Part shown: positions 23,658 to 30,936 of the stretch, piece by piece
Position numbering within the stretch: position 1 is the first letter of the stretch
Layout of the letters: the number at the start of each line of letters is the position of its first letter
Source: Methylocapsa sp. S129
GTDB lineage: Bacteria > Pseudomonadota > Alphaproteobacteria > Rhizobiales > Beijerinckiaceae
Assembly: GCF_009765995.1 (NCBI RefSeq)
Contig: NZ_LMUI01000022.1
Span: forward strand, 1 to 33,407
Direction of reading: 5' to 3'
Length of the DNA stretch: 33,407 nt
Translations under genes and position numbers: made by a program
Notes under the pieces: generated by a model
Databases searched by the model: none
Seen by the model: the letters and a program-made list of their open reading frames with translations, nothing else
What the model was told of the DNA's origin: nothing

Positions 23658-24442
23658 CTCAGGCCCCTGAGCATCAGGAACAGGGCGTGCGGATTGGTCA
23701 AGGCGTAGCGCAGGAACAGCCGCCCCGGCTCGCGCGCCATCCGGTAGAGCCATTCCAGCCCGCGCTTTTGCATCCAGAGCGGCGCACGCGGTTTGACAAG
23801 CGAAAGAAAGTCGAACAGCCCGCCCGACGTTTTGACGATGCCGACGCCGCGCAAGGCGTTGAGGTTGCGCATGCAGAATTGCTGTTCGAGCGGCACGCCG
23901 AGCGAAAGCCAAAGCACGTCGGGCTTCAGGCGGACGATCTCCTGTACGAGCGCCGCTTCCTCGGCGCGCGAGAAATAGCCGTTGCGGCGTCCGACGATGC
24001 GCAGTGCGGGATAAGCGGCGAGCGAGGCCTCGACCGCCTTTCGATTGACCTCTTCGCTGCCGCCCAGCATGTAGAATGTGACGCCCGCCTTGGCCGCCAG
24101 CCGCGCCACGACCGGGAAAAGATCGGTCGTCGCGACGCGCTCGGGCAATGGATTGGCGCAGAGATAGCGCGACAGAAACACCAGCGGCTGGCCGTCGGCG
24201 TTCACCGAGTCGGCGCTCAGGAACATTGCGGCGAGCTTTCGGTCGCGCGCGCAGAGGGAAATGACCTGCCCATTGACCGAGGTCGAATAGATCGGCCGCG
24301 CCGCGTCGGCGCGCGCCGCGCTTAGGCAATAGTCGATAAAGGCCTGCGCCGTCTCCTGGATGTCGACCGCGTCGATCGGCAAGGGGCCGACATGGACGAC
24401 GGGTCGCCATTCCTGTCGCGGCGCCGTGGCTGCCAATTGCAT
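23654..24442 (-). CDS. WecG/TagA/CpsF (GT26) family glycosyltransferase
   Basis: A 262-residue GT26 enzyme that adds an amino or uronic sugar to a polyprenyl-linked precursor at the inner membrane. Family motifs include YSTSVNGQVISLCARD, the catalytic-Asp region SVNADGQPLVFLSRYL, GVTFYMLGGSEE, WLSLGVPLEQQF and the C-terminal GGLFDFLSLVKPRAPLWM. The start at 24442 (MQLAATAPRQEW) has GGAG about 9-10 nt upstream and a matching sigma-54-type promoter at 24482-24495; longer frames upstream would run over that promoter. It is the first gene of the operon with the GH5 and flippase genes. Confidence 0.9.
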   Translation of the reverse strand: MQLAATAPRQEWRPVVHVGPLPIDAVDIQETAQAFIDYCLSAARADAARPIYSTSVNGQVISLCARDRKLAAMFLSADSVNADGQPLVFLSRYLCANPLPERVATTDLFPVVARLAAKAGVTFYMLGGSEEVNRKAVEASLAAYPALRIVGRRNGYFSRAEEAALVQEIVRLKPDVLWLSLGVPLEQQFCMRNLNALRGVGIVKTSGGLFDFLSLVKPRAPLWMQKRGLEWLYRMAREPGRLFLRYALTNPHALFLMLRGLR

Positions 24443-24481
24443 TGATCCGCTCCAATCTCGCCCACAGGCGTGAAGCAAAGC

Positions 24482-24495
24482 GCAAAGCGCGTGCC
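24482..24495 (-). promoter_or_regulatory. Sigma-54 (-24/-12) promoter candidate for the WecG-GH5-flippase operon
   Basis: On the minus strand the sequence reads GGCACG-CGCT-TTGC, an exact match to the GGCACG-N4-TTGC core of RpoN promoters, with GG and GC 10 nt apart. Transcription would start near 24470, about 28 nt before ATG 24442. RpoN-dependent transcription needs an activator ATPase, which is not in this window. Confidence 0.6.
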
Positions 24496-24668
24496 TCCCG
24501 AATTGGGACGCGATCGCATGGAGCGAACGAGGCGTCCGCGCGAGCCTTTCGAGACCTCGGCAATCCCGCCGCGACGCCGCCGGCGCTTGATTTTTCGGCC
24601 TTTGCCGCCGACCCGCGGCGGGCGCGGCCGGGCGCTCCCTGCGCGCGCCGTCCCGATCGCCGCGCGTC

Positions 24669-24682
24669 GGCACGTGGCTTGC
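24669..24682 (+). promoter_or_regulatory. Sigma-54 (-24/-12) promoter candidate for the priming transferase
   Basis: The plus strand reads GGCACG-TGGC-TTGC, again an exact GGCACG-N4-TTGC match. The predicted start near 24694 leaves a 45-60 nt leader before ATG 24739 or 24754. It mirrors the site at 24482 on the other strand. Confidence 0.6.
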
Positions 24683-24738
24683 GCTGATAAGGGCGTGGAA
24701 GCGTCATTCGGGCGTCGACGCCGGCATTCTGTGCCGAA

Positions 24739-26238
24739 ATGGAGCAACAAGGGATGCCATCAGTCGGCGCATCGACCGCGGCGCTTCGAGCCGCCAGACG
24801 CCAGTCGCCCGCCTATTTCGCGCGGCGCGGCCGTCGACGCCGCCTGGCGAGCGCGCCCAAGGCGGTCGCCGAAGTCGGCTTTGGCTATCTCGCGGCCCTC
24901 TTCGATTTCTGCGCGATCGTGCTCGCGGCGGCTGCCTCCCACACGATCTACAAGTTTGCGACATTCGGGTATTTCCCCGACGCCGAACCGGTGACGGAAG
25001 TCGGCGTATTGGTCGGCGCGCTGGTGGTCGTCTTCAATATTCAGCGCAGCGAATACGCGATAAGACAATTCGATTCTTTCTCCGGCCATATCGCGCGCTG
25101 CATTTCCGTCTGGAACCTCGCCTTTTTCTGCATGCTGGCGCTCGGGTTCCTCACCAAGACGACGGATGTGTTTTCACGCGGCGCGACCGGCGTTCTCTAT
25201 TTCGCTGGCCTGTTGACGCTCGGCGGCGCCCGCGTCGTGATGGTCGGCTTCGTCGACGCCACCAAGCGAAAGGGATGGCTGCCGCAGCGCCGGCTGGTCG
25301 TGGTCGGTTTCGAGAGCCAGTTGTCCGCCTTCCTGCAGCGCTACGATCTGTCGAAATCGGGCATGGAGATCGTCTCCGCCGCCGTGATCCGCGAGGGCGA
25401 AGGCACGCTCAACGACGATCTCGCCCTTGCCGCCGCGACCGTGCGCATGTTGCGCCCGGACGATATCGTGATCGCGGTGCCGTGGTCGCAGACGCGCATC
25501 ATCGAGGCCTGTGTCGACACGTTCCTGCGCACGCCAGCCGAGATCCATCTGGGGCCTGAAGCGATCCTCGATCGCTTTTCCGAAGCGGCGGTGGCTCAGC
25601 TCGGGCCGATCTCCAGCCTCAATCTGACGCGCCCGCCGCTGTCGATTTTGCAGCGCGTCGAGAAGCGCTTCTTCGACACCACGCTCGCCGCGCTGGCGCT
25701 TGTCGCGCTAGCGCCGCTATTCGCCGTCACGGCGCTGCTGATCAAGCTCGACAGTTCCGGTCCGGTGTTCTTTCTGCAGCGGCGCTATGGCTTCAACCAG
25801 GAGCCGTTCCGCATCGTCAAGTTCCGCACGATGACGGCGATGGAGGACAACGCCAATCTCATTTCGGCGACGCGTTTCGATCCGCGCGTGACCCGCATCG
25901 GCGCCTTCCTGCGCCGCACCAGCATCGACGAATTGCCGCAGCTCCTGAATGTGCTGGCCGGCGACATGTCGCTGGTCGGGCCACGGCCGCACGCGCTCGC
26001 CCACGACCAGCGCTATGACAGCCGCATCGCCCAATATGCGCGCCGCCACAACGTCAAGCCTGGCATCACCGGCTGGGCGCAGGTTTGCGGCCTGCGCGGC
26101 GAAATCGCCAGCGAGGACAAGATGCGCCGCCGCGTCGAACATGATCTCTATTACGTCGACAATTGGTCGCTGTGGTTCGACATCAAGATCATTGCGCTGA
26201 CCGTGTTTTCGTCGAAGGCGCATTCCGGCGCTTATTGA
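24739..26238 (+). CDS. Polyprenyl-phosphate hexose-1-phosphate transferase (WcaJ/WbaP/GumD type)
   Basis: A 499-residue membrane enzyme that starts repeat-unit synthesis by moving a hexose-1-phosphate, often glucose, from a UDP-sugar to undecaprenyl phosphate. About four N-terminal helices and a CoA-binding-like domain ([19 protein letters not shown]) lead to a fifth helix ([19 protein letters not shown]). The bacterial sugar transferase domain follows: [21 protein letters not shown], the catalytic [34 protein letters not shown] and [17 protein letters not shown] 24754 with GGAG 9 nt upstream is an equally good start. Its 3' end overlaps convergent mutY by 50 bp. Confidence 0.93.
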   Translation: MEQQGMPSVGASTAALRAARRQSPAYFARRGRRRRLASAPKAVAEVGFGYLAALFDFCAIVLAAAASHTIYKFATFGYFPDAEPVTEVGVLVGALVVVFNIQRSEYAIRQFDSFSGHIARCISVWNLAFFCMLALGFLTKTTDVFSRGATGVLYFAGLLTLGGARVVMVGFVDATKRKGWLPQRRLVVVGFESQLSAFLQRYDLSKSGMEIVSAAVIREGEGTLNDDLALAAATVRMLRPDDIVIAVPWSQTRIIEACVDTFLRTPAEIHLGPEAILDRFSEAAVAQLGPISSLNLTRPPLSILQRVEKRFFDTTLAALALVALAPLFAVTALLIKLDSSGPVFFLQRRYGFNQEPFRIVKFRTMTAMEDNANLISATRFDPRVTRIGAFLRRTSIDELPQLLNVLAGDMSLVGPRPHALAHDQRYDSRIAQYARRHNVKPGITGWAQVCGLRGEIASEDKMRRRVEHDLYYVDNWSLWFDIKIIALTVFSSKAHSGAY

Positions 26239-27352
26239 GCCGCTTTTTCGGCGGCGAGGTTCGCTTCTCGCTTGCGAAGTTCAACCCATGCGCGACGGCT
26301 TTGCGCATCAGGCTTGAAAGCGCCGCGCCCTCGATCTCCTCCTCGGCGACCCAGAAGCAGCCCTCATGCGCCGGCGGAATGCCCGCGAGCCGCGTGCAAT
26401 AGACGTTCAGCGCCAGCGAGAAATGGGTGAAGACCTGTTCGACGAGCCCGGGCGTCAAGCGCCAAAGCGCGGGGAAAGGCGCCCCGCTTGCGGCTTCATC
26501 CGCGGCATAATCGGCCGACCAGGGCGTGCCCGGCAGTTCCAGCGTGCCGCCCAGCAGCCCGCGCGGCGGGCGTGTGCGCAGGAGAATGGCGCCGTCGGCG
26601 GCCTGCGCGAAAAAGGCCGCGCCCTTGCGATGCGGACGCGCCTTGCGGATCGCCTTGCGCGGATAGGCCTGCGGCTCCCCGGTCGCAAAGGCGGCGCAGG
26701 ACGATCGCATCGGGCAGGCCGGGCAATCGGGGTTGCGCGGCGTGCAGATCGCCGCGCCAATATCCATCAGCGCCTGGGCGAAATCGCCGGGACGATCCGG
26801 AGGCGTCAGCGCCGCGGCCGCCTTGGCGATCGCGCCTCGGGCCTTGGCGATCGGCTGTTCGATCGCGTGGAGGCGCGTCATGATGCGCGCGATATTGCCG
26901 TCGACCGGCGCGGCGGGCTCGTTAAAGGCGATCGCGGCGACCGCCGCCGCCGTATAGGCGCCGACGCCCGGCAGCGCGCGCAATTCGGCTTCGCCACGCG
27001 GAAAGACGCCGCCGCGCCGCGCGATCTCCCGCGCGCAGGCGTGCATATTGCGCGCCCGCGAATAATAGCCAAGCCCTGCGAAAGCGCGCATGACCTCTTC
27101 CAGAGGCGCGGCGGCGAGGTCTTCGACGCGCGGCCACAGCGCCCGGAAACGTTCGAAATAGGGAATCACCGCCTGGACGGTGGTCTGCTGCAGAAGAATC
27201 TCGGACAGCCAGACGCGATAGGGGTCGGCGATCACGCCCGGCTCCGCCCGCCACGGCAGGCTCCGCCGATGGCGATCCCACCAGGCGAGGACGCGGCGCG
27301 CAAGCGGCGGCGATTGCATCGCGGCGCCGCGGGGGGATAGATTGGCTTTCAT
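26189..27352 (-). CDS. mutY: A/G-specific adenine glycosylase MutY
   Basis: A 387-residue DNA repair enzyme that removes adenine mispaired with 8-oxoguanine. Catalytic Glu51 lies in WLSEILLQQTTVQ. The helix-hairpin-helix is LPGVGAYTAAAVAAIAF, with the catalytic Asp in PVDGNIARI. The iron-sulfur cluster motif is complete (C-x6-C-x2-C-x5-C in CTPRNPDCPACPMRSSC). The C-terminal MutT-like domain, used to recognise 8-oxoG, begins near KGAAFFAQAADGAILL. Start codons at 27352, 27364 and 27319 are all possible, none with a clear ribosome-binding site; much longer frames overlap the divergent DUF721 gene. Only 27 bp separate it from that gene. Confidence 0.95.
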   Translation of the reverse strand: MKANLSPRGAAMQSPPLARRVLAWWDRHRRSLPWRAEPGVIADPYRVWLSEILLQQTTVQAVIPYFERFRALWPRVEDLAAAPLEEVMRAFAGLGYYSRARNMHACAREIARRGGVFPRGEAELRALPGVGAYTAAAVAAIAFNEPAAPVDGNIARIMTRLHAIEQPIAKARGAIAKAAAALTPPDRPGDFAQALMDIGAAICTPRNPDCPACPMRSSCAAFATGEPQAYPRKAIRKARPHRKGAAFFAQAADGAILLRTRPPRGLLGGTLELPGTPWSADYAADEAASGAPFPALWRLTPGLVEQVFTHFSLALNVYCTRLAGIPPAHEGCFWVAEEEIEGAALSSLMRKAVAHGLNFASEKRTSPPKKRLNKRRNAPSTKTRSAQ

Positions 27353-27379
27353 CGCGCCGATCATAGGTGGACGGAGCCC

Positions 27380-27898
27380 ATGACGAAACCGCCCAATCGC
27401 TGGGGTCGCGGCGCCGCGCCGCTCGGCGAGTTCCTGGCCGAGCTCGTCGCGCCGGCTTTGGCGCGCCAGGGCCTTGGCGAGACGAGCCTGGTGACCGACT
27501 GGAGCGCAATCGTCGGCGAGCGGATCGCCGGCCGCTGCCGGCCGATCGAAGTGCAATGGCCGCCGCGCGCCTCGCGCCGCGATCCGGATATGCCGGTCGC
27601 GCCCGCGACCCTGGTTCTGCGCGTCGAGGGCGCCTTCGCGCTGGAGGCCCAGCATTCGACCGCCGTCATTATCGAGCGCGTCAATGCGCATCTGGGCTGG
27701 CGCTGCATCGGCAAGGTCGCCTTTCGCCAGGGCCCGCTTGACGCGGCCCCCCGGCGCGCGCCAAAGACCGCGGCGCCGAGCGCCCGCGCGCGGGAACTCG
27801 CGCAGGGATATTCCGCCTCGATCGAGGCCGAGGATCTTCGCGACGCGGTGACGCGCCTGGGCGCGCGGGTGATCGACAAGGCCGGGCGCGCGCGGTAG
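27380..27898 (+). CDS. DUF721/DciA-family protein
   Basis: A 172-residue protein of the DUF721 family. Members include DciA, which loads or assists the replicative helicase DnaB in bacteria without DnaC. The core reads LVTDWSAIVGERIAGRCRP, followed by a beta-rich part (ATLVLRVEGAFALEAQHSTAVIIERVN) with the usual CIGKVAFRQGP end. The C-terminal 45 residues are basic and likely disordered. A DUF721 gene next to mutY is usual in Hyphomicrobiales. ATG 27380 is close to the divergent mutY start, so both promoters must sit in, or overlap, the coding ends. Confidence 0.88.
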   Translation: MTKPPNRWGRGAAPLGEFLAELVAPALARQGLGETSLVTDWSAIVGERIAGRCRPIEVQWPPRASRRDPDMPVAPATLVLRVEGAFALEAQHSTAVIIERVNAHLGWRCIGKVAFRQGPLDAAPRRAPKTAAPSARARELAQGYSASIEAEDLRDAVTRLGARVIDKAGRAR

Positions 27899-27936
27899 TG
27901 ACCAATTCAGGCAAATCGAAAGGGGCTGCCTTCCCC

Positions 27937-28041
27937 TTCCCTCCTTGTGGGGGAAGGTCGGGATGGGGGGTCGCGCAGACCTGGAGGGGGATAGGGCGGT
28001 GCGACCCCCTCCTTAACCCTCCCCCACAAGGGGGGAGGGAA
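27937..28041. repeat. 105-bp inverted-repeat element between dciA-like gene and dapF
   Basis: Arms at 27937-27974 and 28001-28041 are near reverse complements built around TTGTGGGGGA and its partner CCCCCACAAG, with outer ends TTCCCTCC and GGGAGGGAA. The inner ends GGGGGGTCGC and GCGACCCCC also pair. It is gene-free and resembles G-rich hairpin repeats dispersed in alphaproteobacterial genomes. It ends 3 nt before the first possible start of dapF and could act on the mRNA as a strong hairpin. Confidence 0.8.
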
Positions 28042-28043
28042 TA

Positions 28044-28967
28044 GTGGCGCCCCTTCAATTTGGCAGGCGCGCGCTATTGGTACGTTCGGAAAGAGGAGCG
28101 GCTAAAATTTCCATCGCGATTGATCGAACGATTTCGCGCCGCGTCGCCAAAATGAACGGCCTGGGCAATGAGATCGTCGTGCTCGACCTGCGCGGCGCCG
28201 ATGTCGGCGTGAGCGCCGATCAGGCGCGCGCCATTCATCGCGCCAAGGGTCTCGCTTTCGATCAATTGATGGTGTTGTTCGATCCGCGCCGGGCGGAGAC
28301 GGCCGCCTTCATGCGCATCTACAACAACGACGGCAGCGAGGCGGAAGCCTGCGGCAACGGCACGCGTTGCGTCGCCTATCTCTTAATGCGCGGAACCGAT
28401 CGCAACGATCTCAAGCTGGAGACAGGCGCGGGCGTTCTCGATTGCCGCCGCGAAGGCGAGTTTTCATTCCGCGTCGACATGGGCGAGCCGCGCCTCGCCT
28501 GGAGCGAAATCCCGCTCAGCCATGCCGTTCCCGATACGCGCAGCGTCGCTCTGCCGATCGAGGGTCATCGCGACGCCGATCTCAGCGCGGCCTCGGTCGT
28601 CAATATGGGCAATCCGCATGCGATTTTCTGGGTGCGCGACATCGCGGCCCATGATCTCCCGGCGATCGGCCCGCTGCTCGAACATCACAAGATGTTCCCC
28701 GAAAAGGCCAATATCTCGCTCGCCCATGTCGCGAGCCGCGATCACATCCGCCTGCGCGTATGGGAGCGCGGCGTCGGCCTCACGCAGGCCTGCGGCTCGG
28801 CGGCCTGCGCCGCCTTGGTCGCCGCCGTGCGCGACGGCCTCACCGAGCACAAGGCGCGCGTTACCCTGCCCGGCGGCGATCTGACGATCGAATGGCGGCA
28901 GGCCGACAATCATGTGCTGATGACCGGCCCGGTCGAACTGGAACATGAGACGAGCGTCGAACTCTAG
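28044..28967 (+). CDS. dapF: Diaminopimelate epimerase
   Basis: It converts LL- to meso-diaminopimelate for lysine and peptidoglycan synthesis. Both catalytic cysteines are present, in EACGNGTRC and QACGSAAC, along with [37 protein letters not shown] and [12 protein letters not shown]. The start is unclear. GTG 28044 (used here) adds about 35 residues with no known counterpart and lies at the edge of the repeat. TTG 28077 is possible. ATT 28107 has GAGGAG 8 nt upstream and would give a normal-length N-terminus. ATG 28152 would delete the first strand. Its stop is 10 bp from the convergent porin-like gene. Confidence 0.93.
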   Translation: MAPLQFGRRALLVRSERGAAKISIAIDRTISRRVAKMNGLGNEIVVLDLRGADVGVSADQARAIHRAKGLAFDQLMVLFDPRRAETAAFMRIYNNDGSEAEACGNGTRCVAYLLMRGTDRNDLKLETGAGVLDCRREGEFSFRVDMGEPRLAWSEIPLSHAVPDTRSVALPIEGHRDADLSAASVVNMGNPHAIFWVRDIAAHDLPAIGPLLEHHKMFPEKANISLAHVASRDHIRLRVWERGVGLTQACGSAACAALVAAVRDGLTEHKARVTLPGGDLTIEWRQADNHVLMTGPVELEHETSVEL

Positions 28968-28977
28968 GTGGTCCGGA

Positions 28978-29223
28978 TTAATCGTGGGACGACGACTTTA
29001 AATTGCCCATTTCGACGCCGCCCGAGACATAGCCGCCCAGCTTCACGCAAGTATCGCTGCCCGGTATCAGGAAGCCGGTCATGCCGCCGACGGTGCAGGT
29101 CTTCAAGTGTTCGGTGCGCACGCGCTTCATCGTCGGCAACTCCGCGGCGCTCGCCATGCCGATGGCCGCGACGGCGAGCGCAATCCCCGGCAGAATGATT
29201 CTCATCGTCTGTCTGGACCTCAT
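28978..29223 (-). CDS. Short secreted protein resembling the N-terminus of alphaproteobacterial porins
   Basis: An 81-residue product (75 if started at ATG 29205) with a signal peptide (MRIILPGIALAVAAIGMASA) and then LKTCTVGGMTGFLIPGSDTCVKLGGYVSGGVEMG. This matches the start of porin_2-type outer-membrane porins, where a paired-cysteine segment with an IPG-x-DTC core leads into the first beta strand. Here the frame stops soon after that strand, and dapF lies beyond, so the barrel is absent. It is either a real small protein family derived from porins or a truncated pseudogene. The signal peptide is intact and no internal stop is seen. Confidence 0.6.
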   Translation of the reverse strand: MRSRQTMRIILPGIALAVAAIGMASAAELPTMKRVRTEHLKTCTVGGMTGFLIPGSDTCVKLGGYVSGGVEMGNLKSSSHD

Positions 29224-29420
29224 CCTTGGCCGGCCCTGATTGGGGTTCGGCCCGCATGTTAGGGCATGGCTGGTCCCTGCGCCACATGGGTCGACCCGGC
29301 TTGAGGAACGCCGGCTGGCCCCGCCCCATTTCCGGCCGATGTTGCCATGGCCGCGACCCTGTGGCACAAGGCGCGCGTTCCCGCCCATCCCCTCGCAGAT
29401 TCGCCGCCGGATGGGCCAGC

Positions 29421-29495
<75 letters not shown>

Positions 29496-29608
29496 TTCGC
29501 CCTTGAAATCATGGATTGTTTTCAAGCGGCCGGCGAGGCGCCGACGCGCGCGCATGCCTTGGTTCTGGCGCGATCGCGAACTACGTCTCACGACTGTGTG
29601 AACGGCAT

Positions 29609-29633
29609 GGAACGCGACGCGTCCGCCGACGTT
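29609..29633 (+). promoter_or_regulatory. EcfG-type general-stress promoter
   Basis: GGAAC (29609-29613), 16 nt, then CGTT (29630-29633) is an exact match to the consensus of the alphaproteobacterial general stress sigma factor. It ends about 50 nt before the start of the small secreted protein gene. Confidence 0.65.
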
Positions 29634-29682
29634 AATCCACCACATCCGCGGTCTCGATGACCCAATGATGGAAGGAATACCA

Positions 29683-30063
29683 ATGCGCAATCTTCTTCTG
29701 GCCGGAACAGCCGGTCTTTTCCTCGCCCTTGGCGCGGCCAACGCCTATGCCGTCGCGCCGAATTCACCCTATGCGACAATGGTTCCGCCCGGCGCGGTCG
29801 ACGGCTATGCGCCTGACAACGGCTATCCCTATTACGCCGATCCTGGCTATGGCGATCCCGGCTTGGTCCAGGGTCGCGCGGCTTATGTGGACCCGGATTA
29901 CGCCTATAACGATCCGGTCTATGTCGATCCGGGCTATGGCTATTACGGATATCCCGCGCCGGTCGGCGGATTCTACTTCGGCGGCGGCCGCGGCGGTCAT
30001 TTCGGCGGCGGTCACTTTGGCGGCGGCCATTTCGGCGGCGGCCACTTCCATCACGGAAGATAA
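29683..30063 (+). CDS. Small secreted Gly/His-rich protein, SPY/GRAA family member 2
   Basis: A 126-residue protein with a signal peptide (MRNLLLAGTAGLFLALGAA, cleavage after NAYA). Right after it comes SPYATMVP, then a Tyr/Asp/Pro-rich stretch with YxDP repeats, QGRAAYVDPD, and a C-terminal tail of GGGHF repeats ending in HHGR. The His-rich tail could bind metal ions. ATG 29683 is chosen because GGAAGGA precedes it at 6 nt spacing; ATG 29665 adds six residues before the signal peptide. An EcfG-type promoter lies upstream and a clear terminator downstream, so it is a single-gene unit probably made under general stress or in stationary phase. It is a paralogue of the products at 30571 and 9452. 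Confidence 0.85.
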   Translation: MRNLLLAGTAGLFLALGAANAYAVAPNSPYATMVPPGAVDGYAPDNGYPYYADPGYGDPGLVQGRAAYVDPDYAYNDPVYVDPGYGYYGYPAPVGGFYFGGGRGGHFGGGHFGGGHFGGGHFHHGR

Positions 30064-30091
30064 GCGGACAGACCAGAGACCAAGCAAAGAT

Positions 30092-30123
30092 AGAGCCGGC
30101 GAGGGAAACCTCCCGGCTCTTTT
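30092..30123 (+). terminator. Rho-independent terminator
   Basis: AGAGCCGG-c-GAGG, a GAAA loop, then CCTC-CCGGCTCT followed by TTT (30121-30123). The stem has one bulged C. It ends the transcript of the gene at 29683. Confidence 0.85.
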
Positions 30124-30154
30124 CTCACGTCAGACCTACGGCGGCTATGCGATA

Positions 30155-30379
30155 TCAGAACGCCGTATGCCTATGCCATGCCGGCGTCTGGCGCTTGGCG
30201 TCGCAAATTTCGTTGAGCGCATGGCGAATGCCCGGCCTTTCCAGCCAGTGGATTCCTTCTTCCAAACCTTCGGCGATGACTTCTCGTTCGATCGAAGCGA
30301 AGTCTTTGTATTCGCCCGTCCGCGCCAGCTCGTAAGCGATCTGGACGACATGGGCCAAACGTCCATCGTCTTGGATCAT
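30155..30379 (-). CDS. Small conserved protein of unknown function
   Basis: A 74-residue soluble protein. AAGGGAGG sits 5-6 nt before ATG 30379, an unusually good ribosome-binding site that supports real translation. The sequence is amphipathic-helical (VVQIAYELARTGEYKDFASIEREVIAEGLEEG) and continues with IHWLERPGIRHALNEICDAKR. I recognise similar short proteins in Hyphomicrobiales without a known function. It has no signal peptide and no metal motif. It is encoded between, and on the opposite strand from, the two small secreted protein genes. Confidence 0.7.
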   Translation of the reverse strand: MIQDDGRLAHVVQIAYELARTGEYKDFASIEREVIAEGLEEGIHWLERPGIRHALNEICDAKRQTPAWHRHTAF

Positions 30380-30508
30380 TGCGGCCTCCCTTTTTCGCCC
30401 CTTCAGCCTCCCGACGCTCCTCCATCAAAGCGTCAATCGTATGGCGCCCGCGGCGCTGGCGCAGCTTTAAATGCGGTCGCGTCGGGCCGCTGCAAAATGC
30501 GTCAATCT

Positions 30509-30533
30509 GAAACTTCGTTCGCCCCGCCTCGTT
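30509..30533 (+). promoter_or_regulatory. EcfG-type general-stress promoter, one mismatch
   Basis: GAAAC (30509-30513), 16 nt, CGTT (30530-30533). It differs from the GGAAC consensus by one base and ends 38 nt before ATG 30571. The same spacing and a similar position are seen before the paralogue at 29683. Confidence 0.5.
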
Positions 30534-30570
30534 CCCTCTATGACTGGGGACAACCCGAAAGGACCATCTC

Positions 30571-30816
30571 ATGCGCAAGTTTCTTTTGCTCGGAACGATC
30601 GGCGCGGCTGTCGCTCTTGGCGCCGCCAATGCCTATGCCCTCCCTTCCAGCTCGCCCTATGCGCTCTCGGAACCTCAGGCGGTCGATTCCTATACGCAGC
30701 CTGATTCAGGTTATGGCGCCATGAACGAGGGTCGCGCCGCGTTCGTGCAGGGCGGCGTCAGCGGTTGGAGCGGGCCGTCGTACGAAGACAGCACCTATTA
30801 TTCGCGCGGCAAGTGA
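30571..30816 (+). CDS. Small secreted protein, SPY/GRAA family member 3
   Basis: An 81-residue protein with a signal peptide nearly identical in style to the one at 29683 (MRKFLLLGTIGAAVALGAA, cleavage after NAYA). The mature part starts with SSSPYALSEP, followed by AVDSYTQPDSGYG, NEGRAAFVQGG and a Ser/Tyr-rich end. It lacks the His/Gly tail of its larger relative. AAAGGA lies about 6 nt upstream of ATG 30571. With its own likely EcfG-type promoter and a terminator hairpin it forms a single-gene unit. Function is unknown; export to the periplasm or outside is well supported. Confidence 0.82.
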   Translation: MRKFLLLGTIGAAVALGAANAYALPSSSPYALSEPQAVDSYTQPDSGYGAMNEGRAAFVQGGVSGWSGPSYEDSTYYSRGK

Positions 30817-30857
30817 AGGCGGCAAAATAGGGGGATCTTGCATCCCCTGATGATGAC

Positions 30858-30892
30858 GGGCTGGCGAGGGCGACCTCCCAGCCCTTCATTTT
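30858..30892 (+). terminator. Rho-independent terminator
   Basis: GGGCTGG-c-GAGG, GCGA loop, CCTC-CCAGCCC, then TTCATTTT. It has the same bulged-C layout as the terminator at 30092, which suggests that both gene units arose by duplication. Confidence 0.8.
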
Positions 30893-30936
30893 GCTTCAGC
30901 GGAATGCCGCGGCGCCGGGATAAACGATTGCAATTT

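Larger units (their letters stand above)
24443..24738. other. 296-bp divergent intergenic region with two opposed sigma-54 motifs
   Basis: The region separates the minus-strand WecG operon from the plus-strand priming transferase gene. Besides the two -24/-12 motifs it holds GC-rich sequence between them, long enough (about 170 bp) for a shared activator or IHF site. I found no convincing gene here; open frames look like GC-rich shadows. Confidence 0.5.

Noticed and set aside
23658-24707. Long N-terminal extension of the GH5 frame
   Set aside because: It overlaps the WecG-like gene in another frame and is Arg-rich; the signal peptide begins at ATG 23657.
27353-27691. N-terminal extension of mutY
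   Set aside because: It is antisense to the DUF721 gene and has no homology; MutY proteins begin close to the catalytic helix.
29996-30060. Short tandem GGCGGCCATTTC-like units as a CRISPR or DNA repeat array
   Set aside because: The units encode the in-frame GGGHF tail of a secreted protein and have no spacers. No CRISPR array was seen anywhere in the window.
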